A stretch of 49,424 nucleotides of DNA from Iodidimonas nitroreducens (GCA_000710935.1 BAYV01000025.1:1-49424); one strand, 5' to 3'. Shown: positions 17,732 to 26,634, counted from the stretch's first letter. The notes: generated from the sequence alone by a model not told the origin. Translations and numbers: made by a program.

Positions 17732-18571
17732 ATGGGAAATCCGATGACAGACATCACAGTTTCTGGAAATGGCACCAACATCCCGGTCAGCCATGCGGGG
17801 CACGGCCCGGCCCTGCTCCTGCTCCATGGCTGGACATTAGACCGCCGGATGTGGGCCCCACAACTAGCGGAACTCGCTAAGGATTTCATGGTCATCGCCA
17901 TCGACAGACGCGGCTTTGGCGATCATGATGCGGCCCCCGATCTGGCAGCAGATCTTGCAGATATCGATCGGGTGCTGGATCATTTCGATCTGCCGCAGGC
18001 CAGCCTGATCGGCATGTCGCAAGGCGGCAGGCTCGCCCTCAGCTATGCAGCCCAATCGCCAAAACGCCTTAGATCCATGATTTTACACGGGGCCCCCTTA
18101 GAGGGGTTTTTGCCTTTGGCCAAAGGCGATGAGCAGATCCCGCTGGATACATATCGCCGCTGGGCCCGCGCCGGGCGCATGGATGATGTGCGATCCGCCT
18201 GGCGCACCCACAGGCTGATGCAGGTGCCCCATGATCAGCCCGAGGTGCAGGCACTGGTTGATAGCATTCTGGCGGGCTATCGCGGCCTTGATCTGCTGCA
18301 CGATCCCGCCCCCACACCTTCAACTCCGGGGCTGAAAAAAATAGGGGAAGCCAGCACCGATCAGAGCATGGCGGCGCGCTTATCGCAGATTGATGTGCCC
18401 ACATTGGCTTTGGTGGGGGCGCAAGATACGCGCTGGCTGGATCTGGTGGCGTCGGCTCTTGCCTATGGCCTGCCATTTGGCCAAAAAGCCGTGGTGGCGG
18501 GGGGCGGGCATCTGGTCAATCTCACCCATCCCGATGCCTATCATGCCGCTATCCGTGGCTTTCTCGCCTGA
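17732..18571 (+). CDS. Alpha/beta hydrolase
   Basis: The 279-residue protein is an alpha/beta-hydrolase-fold enzyme. It has the oxyanion region LLLHGWTLDRRMW, nucleophile elbow GMSQGG (Ser96), an acid residue in LVGAQDTRW and a C-terminal His in GGGHLVNL. This order is typical of esterases and of carbon-carbon hydrolases such as 3-oxoadipate enol-lactonase or meta-cleavage product hydrolases. The specific substrate cannot be read. Two close ATGs exist (17732, 17744); I take the first. It faces the IclR gene with a 19-base gap. Confidence 0.85.
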   Translation: MGNPMTDITVSGNGTNIPVSHAGHGPALLLLHGWTLDRRMWAPQLAELAKDFMVIAIDRRGFGDHDAAPDLAADLADIDRVLDHFDLPQASLIGMSQGGRLALSYAAQSPKRLRSMILHGAPLEGFLPLAKGDEQIPLDTYRRWARAGRMDDVRSAWRTHRLMQVPHDQPEVQALVDSILAGYRGLDLLHDPAPTPSTPGLKKIGEASTDQSMAARLSQIDVPTLALVGAQDTRWLDLVASALAYGLPFGQKAVVAGGGHLVNLTHPDAYHAAIRGFLA

Positions 18572-18590
18572 TCCCTCGGCTTAAGGACAT

Positions 18591-19484
18591 TCAGGACGAT
18601 ATTTTGTCCCGCTTGGTGGGGGCATAGCGCATCTTGATCGAATGGGCGAGCGGCGGCCATTGGCGGATCGCCGCTTCGATGCGGCTGGCGGCTTCATTCA
18701 AAATCGGCAGGCGATCCTTGATGATCTCGGTTTTATCAATCCGGGCGGTGGAGGTGGAACAATTGATGGCGCATAAAATCTCGCGCTTTTCGGCAAAAAT
18801 CGGCACAGAAATCGAAACGATTCCATAATCGAGCTCATCTTGAATACTGGCATAGCCCTGGGCACGGGTTTCTTCCAGAATGATTTCCAATGTGCTGCGC
18901 GATGTTGTGGTATGGCTGGTGAGCGGCACCAATTCGGTGTGATCGAAATAATCGGCAATGCTTTGGGGGGATTGAAAAGCGAGCAAAACCCGGCCCAATG
19001 ACGTGGCATAAGCGGGAAAACGGGTGCCGATGCCCGCCGCCAATCGGATCATCCGATTGGTGGATACATGCTGCAGATATAACACTTCATCGCGCCACAA
19101 AACCGCCATCGAGGTGCTATCCCCGGTTTTATCGGACACATCCTGCAAATAAGGCTGCACGATGGTTTCCAAATTCATCGAATTCAAATAAGCCGATGAA
19201 AAGCCAAGTACTTCAGGCGTCAGCAAAAACAGCCGACCATTTTTGGCAACATAGCCCAATTCCAGCAATGTATTGAGACAGCGCCGAACGACAGCGGCAT
19301 TCAGCCCCGTGACCGCCGCAACTTCGCTCAGGGTCATTTCCGGGCGATCACTATCAAAGGCACGCAAAACCGATAAGCCACGGGCAAAGGTCAGCAGATA
19401 TTCGCTATCATTCTTGCTGGTTTTTTGGCCAGTTTTCTCTGTGGTCCCGGTTTTTACCGTGGCCCCGGCTTTTTCGGCAACCAT
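18591..19484 (-). CDS. IclR-family transcriptional regulator
   Basis: The 297-residue protein begins with a low-complexity Lys/Thr-rich arm. A winged helix-turn-helix follows (LTFARGLSVLRAFDSDRPEM, TLSEVAAVTGLNAAVVRRCL, NTLLELGYVAKNGR). The effector domain carries PAYATSLGRVLLAF and SISVPIFAEKREILCAINCS. The RGLSVLRAF form and the spacing resemble the PcaR/PobR/PcaU branch controlling aromatic-acid catabolism. GGGAG lies 9 bases before the ATG at 19484. The likely targets are the neighbouring receptor, VOC and hydrolase genes, which share ATCGAAA motifs. Confidence 0.92.
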   Translation of the reverse strand: MVAEKAGATVKTGTTEKTGQKTSKNDSEYLLTFARGLSVLRAFDSDRPEMTLSEVAAVTGLNAAVVRRCLNTLLELGYVAKNGRLFLLTPEVLGFSSAYLNSMNLETIVQPYLQDVSDKTGDSTSMAVLWRDEVLYLQHVSTNRMIRLAAGIGTRFPAYATSLGRVLLAFQSPQSIADYFDHTELVPLTSHTTTSRSTLEIILEETRAQGYASIQDELDYGIVSISVPIFAEKREILCAINCSTSTARIDKTEIIKDRLPILNEAASRIEAAIRQWPPLAHSIKMRYAPTKRDKISS

Positions 19485-19654
19485 TGGCCAAACTCCCTGT
19501 AACACCCATCGCAAACTGACCGAAAGATATAGGCAAGGCTCAGACCTTTGCATAGATATTATTGGGATCAGGCCGCATTAAACCCGCTAAAGCCCAGAGC
19601 ATCATGCCCTTTATCTTTGGCCAAGCCATGCCCGCACCCCCCAAAAATGTGTTT

Positions 19655-19681
19655 AAAAAATCCCCGCAATCGTGAGGCGGG
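19655..19681 (-). terminator. Rho-independent terminator of a small minus-strand gene
   Basis: On the minus strand CCCGC and GCGGG pair over a 9-base loop and are followed by GGATTTTTT. It lies 15 bases after the stop of the small frame at 19697-19909, which supports that frame as a real transcription unit. The rest of 19485-19654 holds the IclR promoter and nothing else recognisable. Confidence 0.6.
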
Positions 19682-19696
19682 AATTTTCTATAATTT

Positions 19697-19909
19697 TCAC
19701 TTTATGGTGATGGCGCGAAGTGATGCCTTACAACTGAAAACGAAGTTTGATATTATATTCTGATATATATCGAATATAGAGTGATGATCTCTTTTTTTGA
19801 TGGAAAGAATGAAGATCGTGAAAAATATCAATGGGATGCTTGGGCCAAGCGCGACGACAAAGATAACACCGCTGGCGTGTGTTGTGATTGCGAAAAAGGC
19901 CATACTCAC
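19697..19909 (-). CDS. Hypothetical small membrane protein
   Basis: This 68-70 residue frame encodes two adjacent hydrophobic segments (AFFAITTHASGVIFVVALGP and SIPLIFFTIFILSI), followed by a basic tail beginning KKRDHH. A GTG at 19909 and an ATG two codons later are alternative starts, with GAGAG just upstream. An intrinsic terminator directly follows the stop. Its AT-rich 3' half resembles the AT-rich block in the neighbouring permease gene. No family is recognised; it could be a pump-associated small protein or a chance frame. Confidence 0.4.
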   Translation of the reverse strand: MSMAFFAITTHASGVIFVVALGPSIPLIFFTIFILSIKKRDHHSIFDIYQNIISNFVFSCKASLRAITIK

Positions 19910-19966
19910 ATCTCTCTGGGTTCCTTCGCCGACTAAGATTGAAACCTATGGCCGGAGGCGGTGATT

Positions 19967-22462
19967 ATGGCGGATAAAGCCATCAGCAGAACGGCGTTGC
20001 TCGCCTTCGATCAGGTTCATATTGCGTTTTGGCAGGCCTTCCGGTCATTCCGGTCGGGGGGCCTGCCGCGCGCGCTCGGCCTTTTTGGGCTGGCGGTTGG
20101 CACGACCATTCTGCTCATGGCGATGCTCCTCCATTTTCATGAGACCAGCTATGATACCTGGCTCCCTGATTGGGAGCGCATCCATCGCGTTGAATTTTCG
20201 CTTCATAATATGAACGGGCAAGGGATCACCTCCTATTCGACCAGCGCCCCTGCGGCTCTGGCACCGGCCCTTAAAGCCTCGGCCCCCTTTATCGAAGATG
20301 CCGTTCGGATCTATCGGCCATCGGTTGTTGCCATCAGGCCGGAAGAAGGGGCACCCGCACGCACGGCGATCAATTTTGTGGATCCGCATTTTTTTACATT
20401 CTTTGGCCTTCCGCTGCTTTCCGGCGATCCCGCTACCGCACTGCAAAGCCCGGAGCGCGTGGTCATCATGGAGGAAGAAGCGATCCGGCTGTTTGGTCGC
20501 GTCGATGTGCTTGGCCAAACCATTGCCGTGGATGGCGGCGCCCCGCTCACCATCGCCGGGGTCATGAAAACCCTGCCAAGCCGAACGCATTTCCGGTTTT
20601 TCGGCATGATTGCACCCGTCTCATCACCCCTATCGCGGGGCCAGGCCTTTCTGGATGCGATGTGGGAGCCAGCCACTGTTCTTACCTATATCAAAACGCA
20701 TGAGCGCTTGGATTCCTTAGCGATTACTGATGCGATGGAGCCTTTTTTACGTAACCATGTGAGACATCTCAATTCAAACACAGAAACGAATGCCGTTCAT
20801 TTTGACATCTACAGAATAAACGATCTTAGAATTAAATCCAAAAGCGATAGCCACTATATGAAAAAGAGGGCTAATATTGATTATATCAATATATTGTTAT
20901 ATTTTGGTATCATATTGATGGTTCTTTCTGTTATGAATTATGTTCTAATAGAAACAAATATTTTGAATAACAGTAGAAAAAAAATAATATTAAAAAAATT
21001 ATTTGGAATATCAACATATATGATGATTGCAGAAATCATCATTATGTATAGTGTATCGATAATATTTTGCATTATTGCATTATTTTTGTTTGCATACATC
21101 TCTAATAATTTACTGCAAACTATTACATTTATAAATATAGATTATACAAATTTATTTAATTCTAAATTTTCAATAAAAATTGCGATTTTCTTTATATCAA
21201 TAATCGCATTATTGTCCATATATGCTAACAATATAACTTATCGCATTGCACATAATAAAAAACTTTCATATTACAATGACAAAATTATAACTATATATAG
21301 AAATGTTATTATATTCATACAATTTACTTGCACAATATTTTTTATCATTTCCGCGATTGTCATATTTCGGCAGATAGATCATCTGAATAAATTCGACCGG
21401 GGTTTAAATCTGGAAAGCGTTTATGCTGTATCTGCTGATAGCGGGACAGAGCATCGCCTCGATGTCTTGGCCGAACGGATTGCCGCACAATCAGGTGTTC
21501 TCGCGGTGACGAGGGTCGGGCAAAAGATCCCGGATAATGGTCAGAACCAAGTTCAGATTTCGGTTGTAGGGCAGTCGGGATCACGTGACAGCGATCTGAC
21601 CGTCAGTTTCATGAATGTGGTGCCCGGTTTCGATAAGTTTTTCGGGATCGAGATGCGTGCAGGACGTTGGTTCGATCCGGCCATGGATGTCGACCGTCTG
21701 GGCTATCGCAAATTAGGGCGCACCGGCTCCGCCGTTATCAGCGAGGGCGCATTGCGCCAATTGGGTTTCTCATCGCCCGAGGATGCGCTCGGAACCGATC
21801 TCAATCTGGTAATGGAAGGGGCGCGGGCTCTGGTAAAAATTATCGGCATCGCACCGGATATCGTTTGGGGCGAGGGCCGTGCAGACCCGGCCCCACAGCT
21901 TTATGTTTTTGAAGGGAACCCGGAAGCTGGCATTCTTTATCGCCTGGCAGCGAAAGACGCGACCGCATTTCATTCCTGGCTCACGGCGTTCTGGGCGGAA
22001 ATGGAGATTGGCAGCTATATTGCCGGCGATAGCCTTGAAGTCAGATATCAGGCATTGCTTGCCGATGAGCGGGGTCGTTTGCATGCTGTCCTTGGATTTG
22101 CCTTCATTTCTGTTGCGCTCTCGCTGATCGGTCTTTATGGCCTCACCGCCAATTATCTCCATAAACAGGGGCGCGAACTTGCATTGCGCAAGCTGCATGG
22201 GGCCAGCACTCTGCTCCTTACCGGCCTTTTGTCGCGCCGCATCCTGACCCCGCTTGCCGGTGCTGCTATCGTGGCCGTGCCGATTGCTTTTCATTTCAAC
22301 GCCACCTGGCTGAAGACCTTCTCCGAACGGATCGAGCTTGGCCCCACGCCCTTTCTGTTCGGGGTCATTCTCGCCATTCTCGCCGCCCTCGGGGCCGTTC
22401 TGCCGATCATGCTCAGCGCCAGCCGACGCTCGCCGATCCTGTTTCTCAGGAGCGAGAATTGA
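19967..22462 (+). CDS. FtsX/MacB-type ABC exporter permease, mosaic composition
   Basis: The 831-residue permease has a first transmembrane helix (LGLFGLAVGTTILLMAMLL) and a MacB-like periplasmic domain (about 60-260). Then come a four-span membrane core (about 300-465), a second periplasmic domain (about 470-695) and a terminal FtsX domain. The FtsX domain carries the coupling motif GRELALRKLHGASTLLLTGL and ends SRRSPILFLRSEN. This is the duplicated FtsX form used in MacB-like mechanotransmission pumps. GGAGG stands 8 bases before the ATG. The core from about 20765 to 21365 is extremely AT-rich (lines at 20941 and 21121 have 8 and 5 G+C in 60) against about 55% in the flanks, with ATA and TTA codons. 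The matching ATPase and adaptor are encoded at 24330-26418. Confidence 0.9.
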   Translation: MADKAISRTALLAFDQVHIAFWQAFRSFRSGGLPRALGLFGLAVGTTILLMAMLLHFHETSYDTWLPDWERIHRVEFSLHNMNGQGITSYSTSAPAALAPALKASAPFIEDAVRIYRPSVVAIRPEEGAPARTAINFVDPHFFTFFGLPLLSGDPATALQSPERVVIMEEEAIRLFGRVDVLGQTIAVDGGAPLTIAGVMKTLPSRTHFRFFGMIAPVSSPLSRGQAFLDAMWEPATVLTYIKTHERLDSLAITDAMEPFLRNHVRHLNSNTETNAVHFDIYRINDLRIKSKSDSHYMKKRANIDYINILLYFGIILMVLSVMNYVLIETNILNNSRKKIILKKLFGISTYMMIAEIIIMYSVSIIFCIIALFLFAYISNNLLQTITFINIDYTNLFNSKFSIKIAIFFISIIALLSIYANNITYRIAHNKKLSYYNDKIITIYRNVIIFIQFTCTIFFIISAIVIFRQIDHLNKFDRGLNLESVYAVSADSGTEHRLDVLAERIAAQSGVLAVTRVGQKIPDNGQNQVQISVVGQSGSRDSDLTVSFMNVVPGFDKFFGIEMRAGRWFDPAMDVDRLGYRKLGRTGSAVISEGALRQLGFSSPEDALGTDLNLVMEGARALVKIIGIAPDIVWGEGRADPAPQLYVFEGNPEAGILYRLAAKDATAFHSWLTAFWAEMEIGSYIAGDSLEVRYQALLADERGRLHAVLGFAFISVALSLIGLYGLTANYLHKQGRELALRKLHGASTLLLTGLLSRRILTPLAGAAIVAVPIAFHFNATWLKTFSERIELGPTPFLFGVILAILAALGAVLPIMLSASRRSPILFLRSEN

Positions 22463-22521
22463 CCCCGCTCGATAGGGTCGCCTTCTACGAAACGTTCAAC
22501 AACCAAAAAGGGAAATCAACA

Positions 22522-22980
22522 ATGTTCCTGAAATTATCCGACATGCCGAGGACTATTTATCTTCTTCTTACCTGCCTCTTTTTCTTCCACTTCAATGGTT
22601 CTGCCTTTAGTCAGAATAATGTTGATGAACTGATCGGCTCTTATCAGACCAGATATATTTTTGGGGAGCATGAAGAGAATGATGTCCTCATTATCCACTA
22701 TAATAAAAAAGACGAGATAGAAGTGATATGGAAAAATTTTATCGATAATGAAAAACTATATCATTTAAACCCATTCTACGATCTGCGGTTAGAGGGTGAT
22801 AAAGTATTTTTCAAAATCAAAACTACGACAACAAGCCCGATGCACCCGGAGCCGAAAATTGGATTTATCCAATTTGAAGGAAAGCGCGAGGGTGATGAAA
22901 TATATGGCGTCACTCTTTACCCTCCAAACTCCAAACCTCGGGAAGCGGGCTCCATCTATATGAAAAAAATCAGCGAATGA
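22522..22980 (+). CDS. Small exported protein of unknown function
   Basis: The 152-residue protein has a good signal peptide (TIYLLLTCLFFFHFNGSAFS). The mature domain is beta-rich, with YQTRYIFGEHEENDVLIIHY and VFFKIKTTTTSPMHPEPKIG and a GFIQFEGKREGDEIYGVTLY strand pair, resembling a small lipocalin-like or beta-sandwich fold. I do not recognise a family. The start at 22522 follows AGGGAAA; an earlier in-frame ATG at 22459 overlaps the permease stop and would spoil the signal peptide. The gene is more AT-rich than its downstream neighbour. It lies between permease and protease on one strand, so it is probably co-transcribed. Confidence 0.75.
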   Translation: MFLKLSDMPRTIYLLLTCLFFFHFNGSAFSQNNVDELIGSYQTRYIFGEHEENDVLIIHYNKKDEIEVIWKNFIDNEKLYHLNPFYDLRLEGDKVFFKIKTTTTSPMHPEPKIGFIQFEGKREGDEIYGVTLYPPNSKPREAGSIYMKKISE

Positions 22981-22990
22981 AGGACGGATC

Positions 22991-24220
22991 ATGATCATTG
23001 ATTTCATGTTTCGGCGATTGTTCGCCATTGCCTTGGCCGCCGCGATGACGGGGCAGGCATCTCTTGCGTGCGCGCAACAGACGCCAAGCCAAACTGGGCA
23101 GGCTTTTCAATTAAACCATGATCTGGCACTTGTTGCGTCGCCGGAAACGCTGGATGCTGCGCGCCTATCCACCACCCTCGACCGTGCCGGTCTTGCTTTC
23201 AAGCGCTTTTTTGGGGAACTGCCGGCGGGTCGCGGCCTTATTTTTGACAATACATCCGACCTGTCGAATCCGGATCCCAACGATCCGGAATTTGTCTGGA
23301 GCCTGCGCTGGTCGCTTGAAAGCTTTCGCATCGGGCAACAGGCCCCTGAAACAAATTCTGTATCGGAACGCGAGAAGGCAATGGCCCTGCTTGCAGCCAT
23401 CGATAACCCCGAAGCCTTGAAAAAATTTCTGCTCAGCCAAGCGCAGGCGGGAATGGGCGAGGCTTTTAAAAATCTTTCCGAAGAACAACGCACAGCCCTT
23501 GGCGAGACATTGCTGCGATCCTTCAGTTCCCAGCAAGCGCCCATCGTCGCCCGGGCGCGCGCCCTTGTTGAAGGATCGACAGACCAGGATGCGGATGGTG
23601 ATACAGGTCCGACCAAAAATGCGGAGAAACGCCATGCTATCGCCGCAGAAACACTGGCCCATGAAGTGGGACATAACCTGTTTGGTGTCGTCATTTGGGA
23701 CGAGGCCCGCCTTGAAACGGCTTCGGCTTATGGCAGTGGAGCCCCGGATTGGCTTGATGAAGCCGCCGCCATCCTTATGGAGGGTGATGTTCTCAATGCG
23801 CAGCGTCGCCGGGCGTTCGTCAAGATGATCGAAGACGGTATCGATTTTATTCCCCTCGACACCTTCCTGATCATGCATCATCCGGTCTTGAAAAGGATCG
23901 AACGCGAGCACGGAACGCCTGAACCCAACACGCCCTTCAATGTCTCAAATTCGCCCGAGGCAACACCGGACGCCTCATCGAACGAGACCCTTAACTTCTA
24001 CACCCAAACCCGTGGCTTCATCGATTATCTGCTGGCACGCACCAGCAATGAGCGGGTGTTTCTGGAGATCGCAAGCCATCTAAAGGCGGGCGGGACGATG
24101 GCATCGTGGCTGGAGACGGGAGAAACGGCACTGAAAAGCAACCTTCCCACCACAATTGCGGCGCTTGATGTCGATTTCCTTGCCTTTTCCCGTGCCGCTG
24201 CCAATCCGGCCCCCAACTGA
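22991..24220 (+). CDS. Secreted HExxH zinc metallopeptidase (gluzincin-like)
   Basis: The 409-residue protein has a signal peptide (RRLFAIALAAAMTGQASLAC) and a helical N-terminal half. The active-site motif is ETLAHEVGHNLFG (His224, Glu225, His228). After 28 residues comes PDWLDEAAAILMEGD, whose Glu257 would be the third zinc ligand. This arrangement matches peptidase-MA/gluzincin families, though no named family is recognised. AAGGACGG precedes the ATG. The gene is third in the permease/small-protein unit, 10 bases after its neighbour. It could process an exported peptide or degrade a periplasmic target; neither is shown by the sequence. Confidence 0.75.
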   Translation: MIIDFMFRRLFAIALAAAMTGQASLACAQQTPSQTGQAFQLNHDLALVASPETLDAARLSTTLDRAGLAFKRFFGELPAGRGLIFDNTSDLSNPDPNDPEFVWSLRWSLESFRIGQQAPETNSVSEREKAMALLAAIDNPEALKKFLLSQAQAGMGEAFKNLSEEQRTALGETLLRSFSSQQAPIVARARALVEGSTDQDADGDTGPTKNAEKRHAIAAETLAHEVGHNLFGVVIWDEARLETASAYGSGAPDWLDEAAAILMEGDVLNAQRRRAFVKMIEDGIDFIPLDTFLIMHHPVLKRIEREHGTPEPNTPFNVSNSPEATPDASSNETLNFYTQTRGFIDYLLARTSNERVFLEIASHLKAGGTMASWLETGETALKSNLPTTIAALDVDFLAFSRAAANPAPN

Positions 24221-24306
24221 GCCTCAAGCATACGAAGTCCGCTGTCGCTTTTGAAAGCAGCAGCAGGTTTTTCCAAAATCATGGGTATATGAAACGGCCT
24301 TCTGAT

Positions 24307-24328
24307 GGCGGGTGATATGTGGCCCGCC
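24307..24328. terminator. Hairpin between convergent protease and ABC ATPase genes
   Basis: GGCGGG and CCCGCC form a six-pair GC stem around a 10-base loop immediately after the ATPase stop codon. No clear T-run follows on either strand, so it is a weak terminator candidate serving the convergent ends. Confidence 0.4.
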
Positions 24329-24329
24329 T

Positions 24330-25040
24330 TCAGATCACCTCGCGGATATCTTCGGTCACAACATGGCCATCAAACAGATTGATGGTGCGTTTGGCATAAT
24401 CGGCATGGCTTGGGGAATGGGTAACCATGACGATGGTTGCGCCCTCGTCATTCAGCGCCCGCAGCATATCCATCACTTCCTGACCATGGGCGGAATCGAG
24501 ATTGCCGGTCGGCTCGTCCGCAAGGATCAGATCGGGTTCGGCAACCAACGCCCGGGCAACGGCAACACGCTGCTGCTGGCCACCCGAAAGCTGGCTTGGC
24601 ATATGCTTGGCGCGGTGCATAATGCCCACCTTTTCCATCACCATATCGGCGCGGGCGCGGCGTTCTTTTGCCGGAATTTTGTGATAAAGCAGCGCCAATT
24701 CAACATTCTCGCGCACGCTCAGTTCATCAATCAGATTAAAGCTTTGGAAGATGAAACCGATATGGGCTTTGCGGATATTGGCGAGCTTTCTTTCACCATA
24801 GCCGGCAATATCCTCGCCAAGGAAAAAATAATGGCCATAAGTGGGGCTATCGAGCATGCCGATGATATTGAGCAGCGTCGATTTTCCACAGCCCGATGGC
24901 CCCATGATGGAGACGAACTCGCCGCGCTCGATGGCGATATCGATCCCATCAAGCGCCAGTGTTTCGATATCAGCGGTCTGATAGGATTTGCTCAGCCCCT
25001 GTAGCCGGATCATCGCGCCATTCTGCCTGTCGTCATTCAT
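24330..25040 (-). CDS. MacB/LolD-type ABC transporter ATP-binding protein
   Basis: The 236-residue ATPase has Walker [10 protein letters not shown] (47-55), Q-loop [18 protein letters not shown], signature [15 protein letters not shown], Walker [13 protein letters not shown] and H-loop [12 protein letters not shown]. The [16 protein letters not shown] and EPTGNLDS wording places it among MacB/LolD ATPases that pair with FtsX permeases. The permease at 19967 is the obvious partner. It is the second gene of a minus-strand unit after the adaptor, from the sigma-54 promoter at 26493-26507. Confidence 0.95.
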   Translation of the reverse strand: MNDDRQNGAMIRLQGLSKSYQTADIETLALDGIDIAIERGEFVSIMGPSGCGKSTLLNIIGMLDSPTYGHYFFLGEDIAGYGERKLANIRKAHIGFIFQSFNLIDELSVRENVELALLYHKIPAKERRARADMVMEKVGIMHRAKHMPSQLSGGQQQRVAVARALVAEPDLILADEPTGNLDSAHGQEVMDMLRALNDEGATIVMVTHSPSHADYAKRTINLFDGHVVTEDIREVI

Positions 25041-25107
25041 CTTGCGTCTTTCCTTCCAAAATCAATCCAGCCTTAGGGTCATCTAAAAAGGCGAGGGCCA
25101 TGCCCCC

Positions 25108-26418
25108 TTATTGGTCGAATTCCAGCCGGTCCATGTCGGTGAAGCCGGTATAGGGACTGGTCACCACACGCTCGCCCGGCTCAAGCCCCTCAAGCACCTC
25201 GATGAAGCGGGCATTGCGGCGGCCAAGCCGGACGCTGCGCTTTATCGCCTGCGTGCTATCCGGCGTCATCACAAACAGCCAATTGCCCCCCGTATCCTGA
25301 TAGAAGGCACCATTCGGGATCAGCACCGCCTCTGTTGGATCGCCAAGCGAAAGGCGCGTTTGCAGCGTTTGTCCGCGCCTGATATCAGATGGCATATTGC
25401 CGCTAAAAACGAGATCGATCTCGAACTGGCCATCGCGCACCTGCGGATAAATTTTGGCGATCGAGAGCAGATAGGTTCTCCCATCGATCTCAACACTGGC
25501 GCTTTGGCCGATATCGACACGCGGCAGATAAAATTCATCGATCAAGGCGGAAAGCTTGAAATCCTCGGGGCTATCAATCTGGCCGAGCCGTTCACCCCGC
25601 GCCAGCGACTGGCCGATTTCCGCCGTGAAGGCCGTCAGCTTTCCGGCAATCGGTGCCTTGACATCGAGATTATCAAGATTGCGGCGGGCGAAGGCAAGAT
25701 TGGTTTTGAGCTGCGCCACCGAATTTTCGAGTTGAACCATCTGCGCTTTCTGCAGCCGTTCATCGGTTGTCTGGGCTTCGATGGTCACATCATGGCGGCG
25801 TTTCCAATAGCTAAGCTCATCCTCGGTCGCTTCCAGATCCTGCAGGCTCACATGGCCATTGGCCGACAGGTCTTGCCGACGATTGGCCAAACGGGTCAAG
25901 CGGATGATCTGATAATCGATCTCCACAAGGCTGCGCTTGTGATCAAGGCGGTTCTGTTCAAGCTGTAGTGCCAACGTATTGAGATTATTGAGCTGTTCGG
26001 TCACCTCCGCCTCGCGCGAGATGACATCGAGCTGCAATGACGTATTCGAAAGCCGCACCAGCAGATCGCCAGCCTTCACAGTTGCGCCGTCTTCAACGAA
26101 AATTTCCTCCACACGGCCACCTTCTATTGAATCGAGAAACAGGGTGCGCAGGGGCGTCACCCGGCCGCGCACGGGGATAAAATCTTCAAATACCCCGCGG
26201 CTGACTGTGGAAATGCTCACGCGCCCCGCATCAAGCCGCAAAGCCCGCCCCGCCTCGGGCATCAGCATCATGGCGGCAAGAATGATCACAATCAGGCCGA
26301 AAAGCCCGGCAGCCGCCGGTTTCAACCATTTCGGAAAACGACGCTCGATCTTGCGATCCATGCGAACGCCGCTCTTATCGCCGTGTATCCTGTCAATTTT
26401 TTCTGTTTTCATTATCAT
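25108..26418 (-). CDS. HlyD/MacA-type periplasmic adaptor protein
   Basis: The 436-residue adaptor has a short basic cytoplasmic tail and one transmembrane helix (AAAGLFGLIVIILAAMMLM). A biotinyl-lipoyl half (VRGRVTPLRTLFLDSIEGGR) and a long alpha-hairpin of about 130 residues (LQLDVISREAEVTEQLNNLN) follow. The second lipoyl half (VKAPIAGKLTAFTAEIGQSL), a beta-barrel and a membrane-proximal domain close the protein. It should bridge the FtsX permease to an outer-membrane component, which is not encoded here. The ATG at 26418 follows GGGGA. A sigma-54 promoter lies about 75 bases upstream. Confidence 0.92.
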   Translation of the reverse strand: MIMKTEKIDRIHGDKSGVRMDRKIERRFPKWLKPAAAGLFGLIVIILAAMMLMPEAGRALRLDAGRVSISTVSRGVFEDFIPVRGRVTPLRTLFLDSIEGGRVEEIFVEDGATVKAGDLLVRLSNTSLQLDVISREAEVTEQLNNLNTLALQLEQNRLDHKRSLVEIDYQIIRLTRLANRRQDLSANGHVSLQDLEATEDELSYWKRRHDVTIEAQTTDERLQKAQMVQLENSVAQLKTNLAFARRNLDNLDVKAPIAGKLTAFTAEIGQSLARGERLGQIDSPEDFKLSALIDEFYLPRVDIGQSASVEIDGRTYLLSIAKIYPQVRDGQFEIDLVFSGNMPSDIRRGQTLQTRLSLGDPTEAVLIPNGAFYQDTGGNWLFVMTPDSTQAIKRSVRLGRRNARFIEVLEGLEPGERVVTSPYTGFTDMDRLEFDQ

Positions 26419-26492
26419 CGCTGTCGGTCCCCGGGCCGTGTGGTTTATTCCGTGTGGTCTATTCCGTCGGCTTGGTCGCTAACCGGATCACA

Positions 26493-26508
26493 GCAATTCC
26501 CGTGCCAA
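26493..26508 (-). promoter_or_regulatory. Sigma-54 -24/-12 promoter for the adaptor-ATPase unit
   Basis: On the minus strand TTGGCAC-GGGAA-TTGC matches the sigma-54 consensus TGGCAC-N5-TTGC exactly; GG and GC are ten bases apart. It points toward the adaptor gene, whose start is about 75 bases downstream. The adjacent NtrC-family activator with GAFTGA makes a functional promoter likely. Confidence 0.88.
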
Positions 26509-26510
26509 TT

Positions 26511-26524
26511 AGGGTCCTGACCCT
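26511..26524. repeat. Palindrome beside the sigma-54 promoter
   Basis: AGGGTC-CT-GACCCT is a perfect inverted repeat immediately upstream of the -24 element. At this distance it could bind a repressor or architectural protein; alternatively it is a chance symmetry. Confidence 0.3.
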
Positions 26525-26572
26525 AAAACCCGCCGGAATTGCAATAAAGCGGCCGCCATCAACAAAGGGTAT

Positions 26573-26588
26573 TGTCCGATAGCGGACA
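26573..26588. promoter_or_regulatory. Palindromic upstream activator site candidate
   Basis: TGTCCG-ATAG-CGGACA is a perfect palindrome about 65-80 bases upstream of the -24 element, the usual distance for an enhancer bound by an NtrC-family dimer. It also lies just upstream of the activator's own gene (start 26635), so it could mediate autoregulation. Binding is inferred from position. Confidence 0.55.
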
Positions 26589-26634
26589 TAAGCTGTACGA
26601 ATATGAACAGATTCCCCCACAGATAAGGTGCAGG

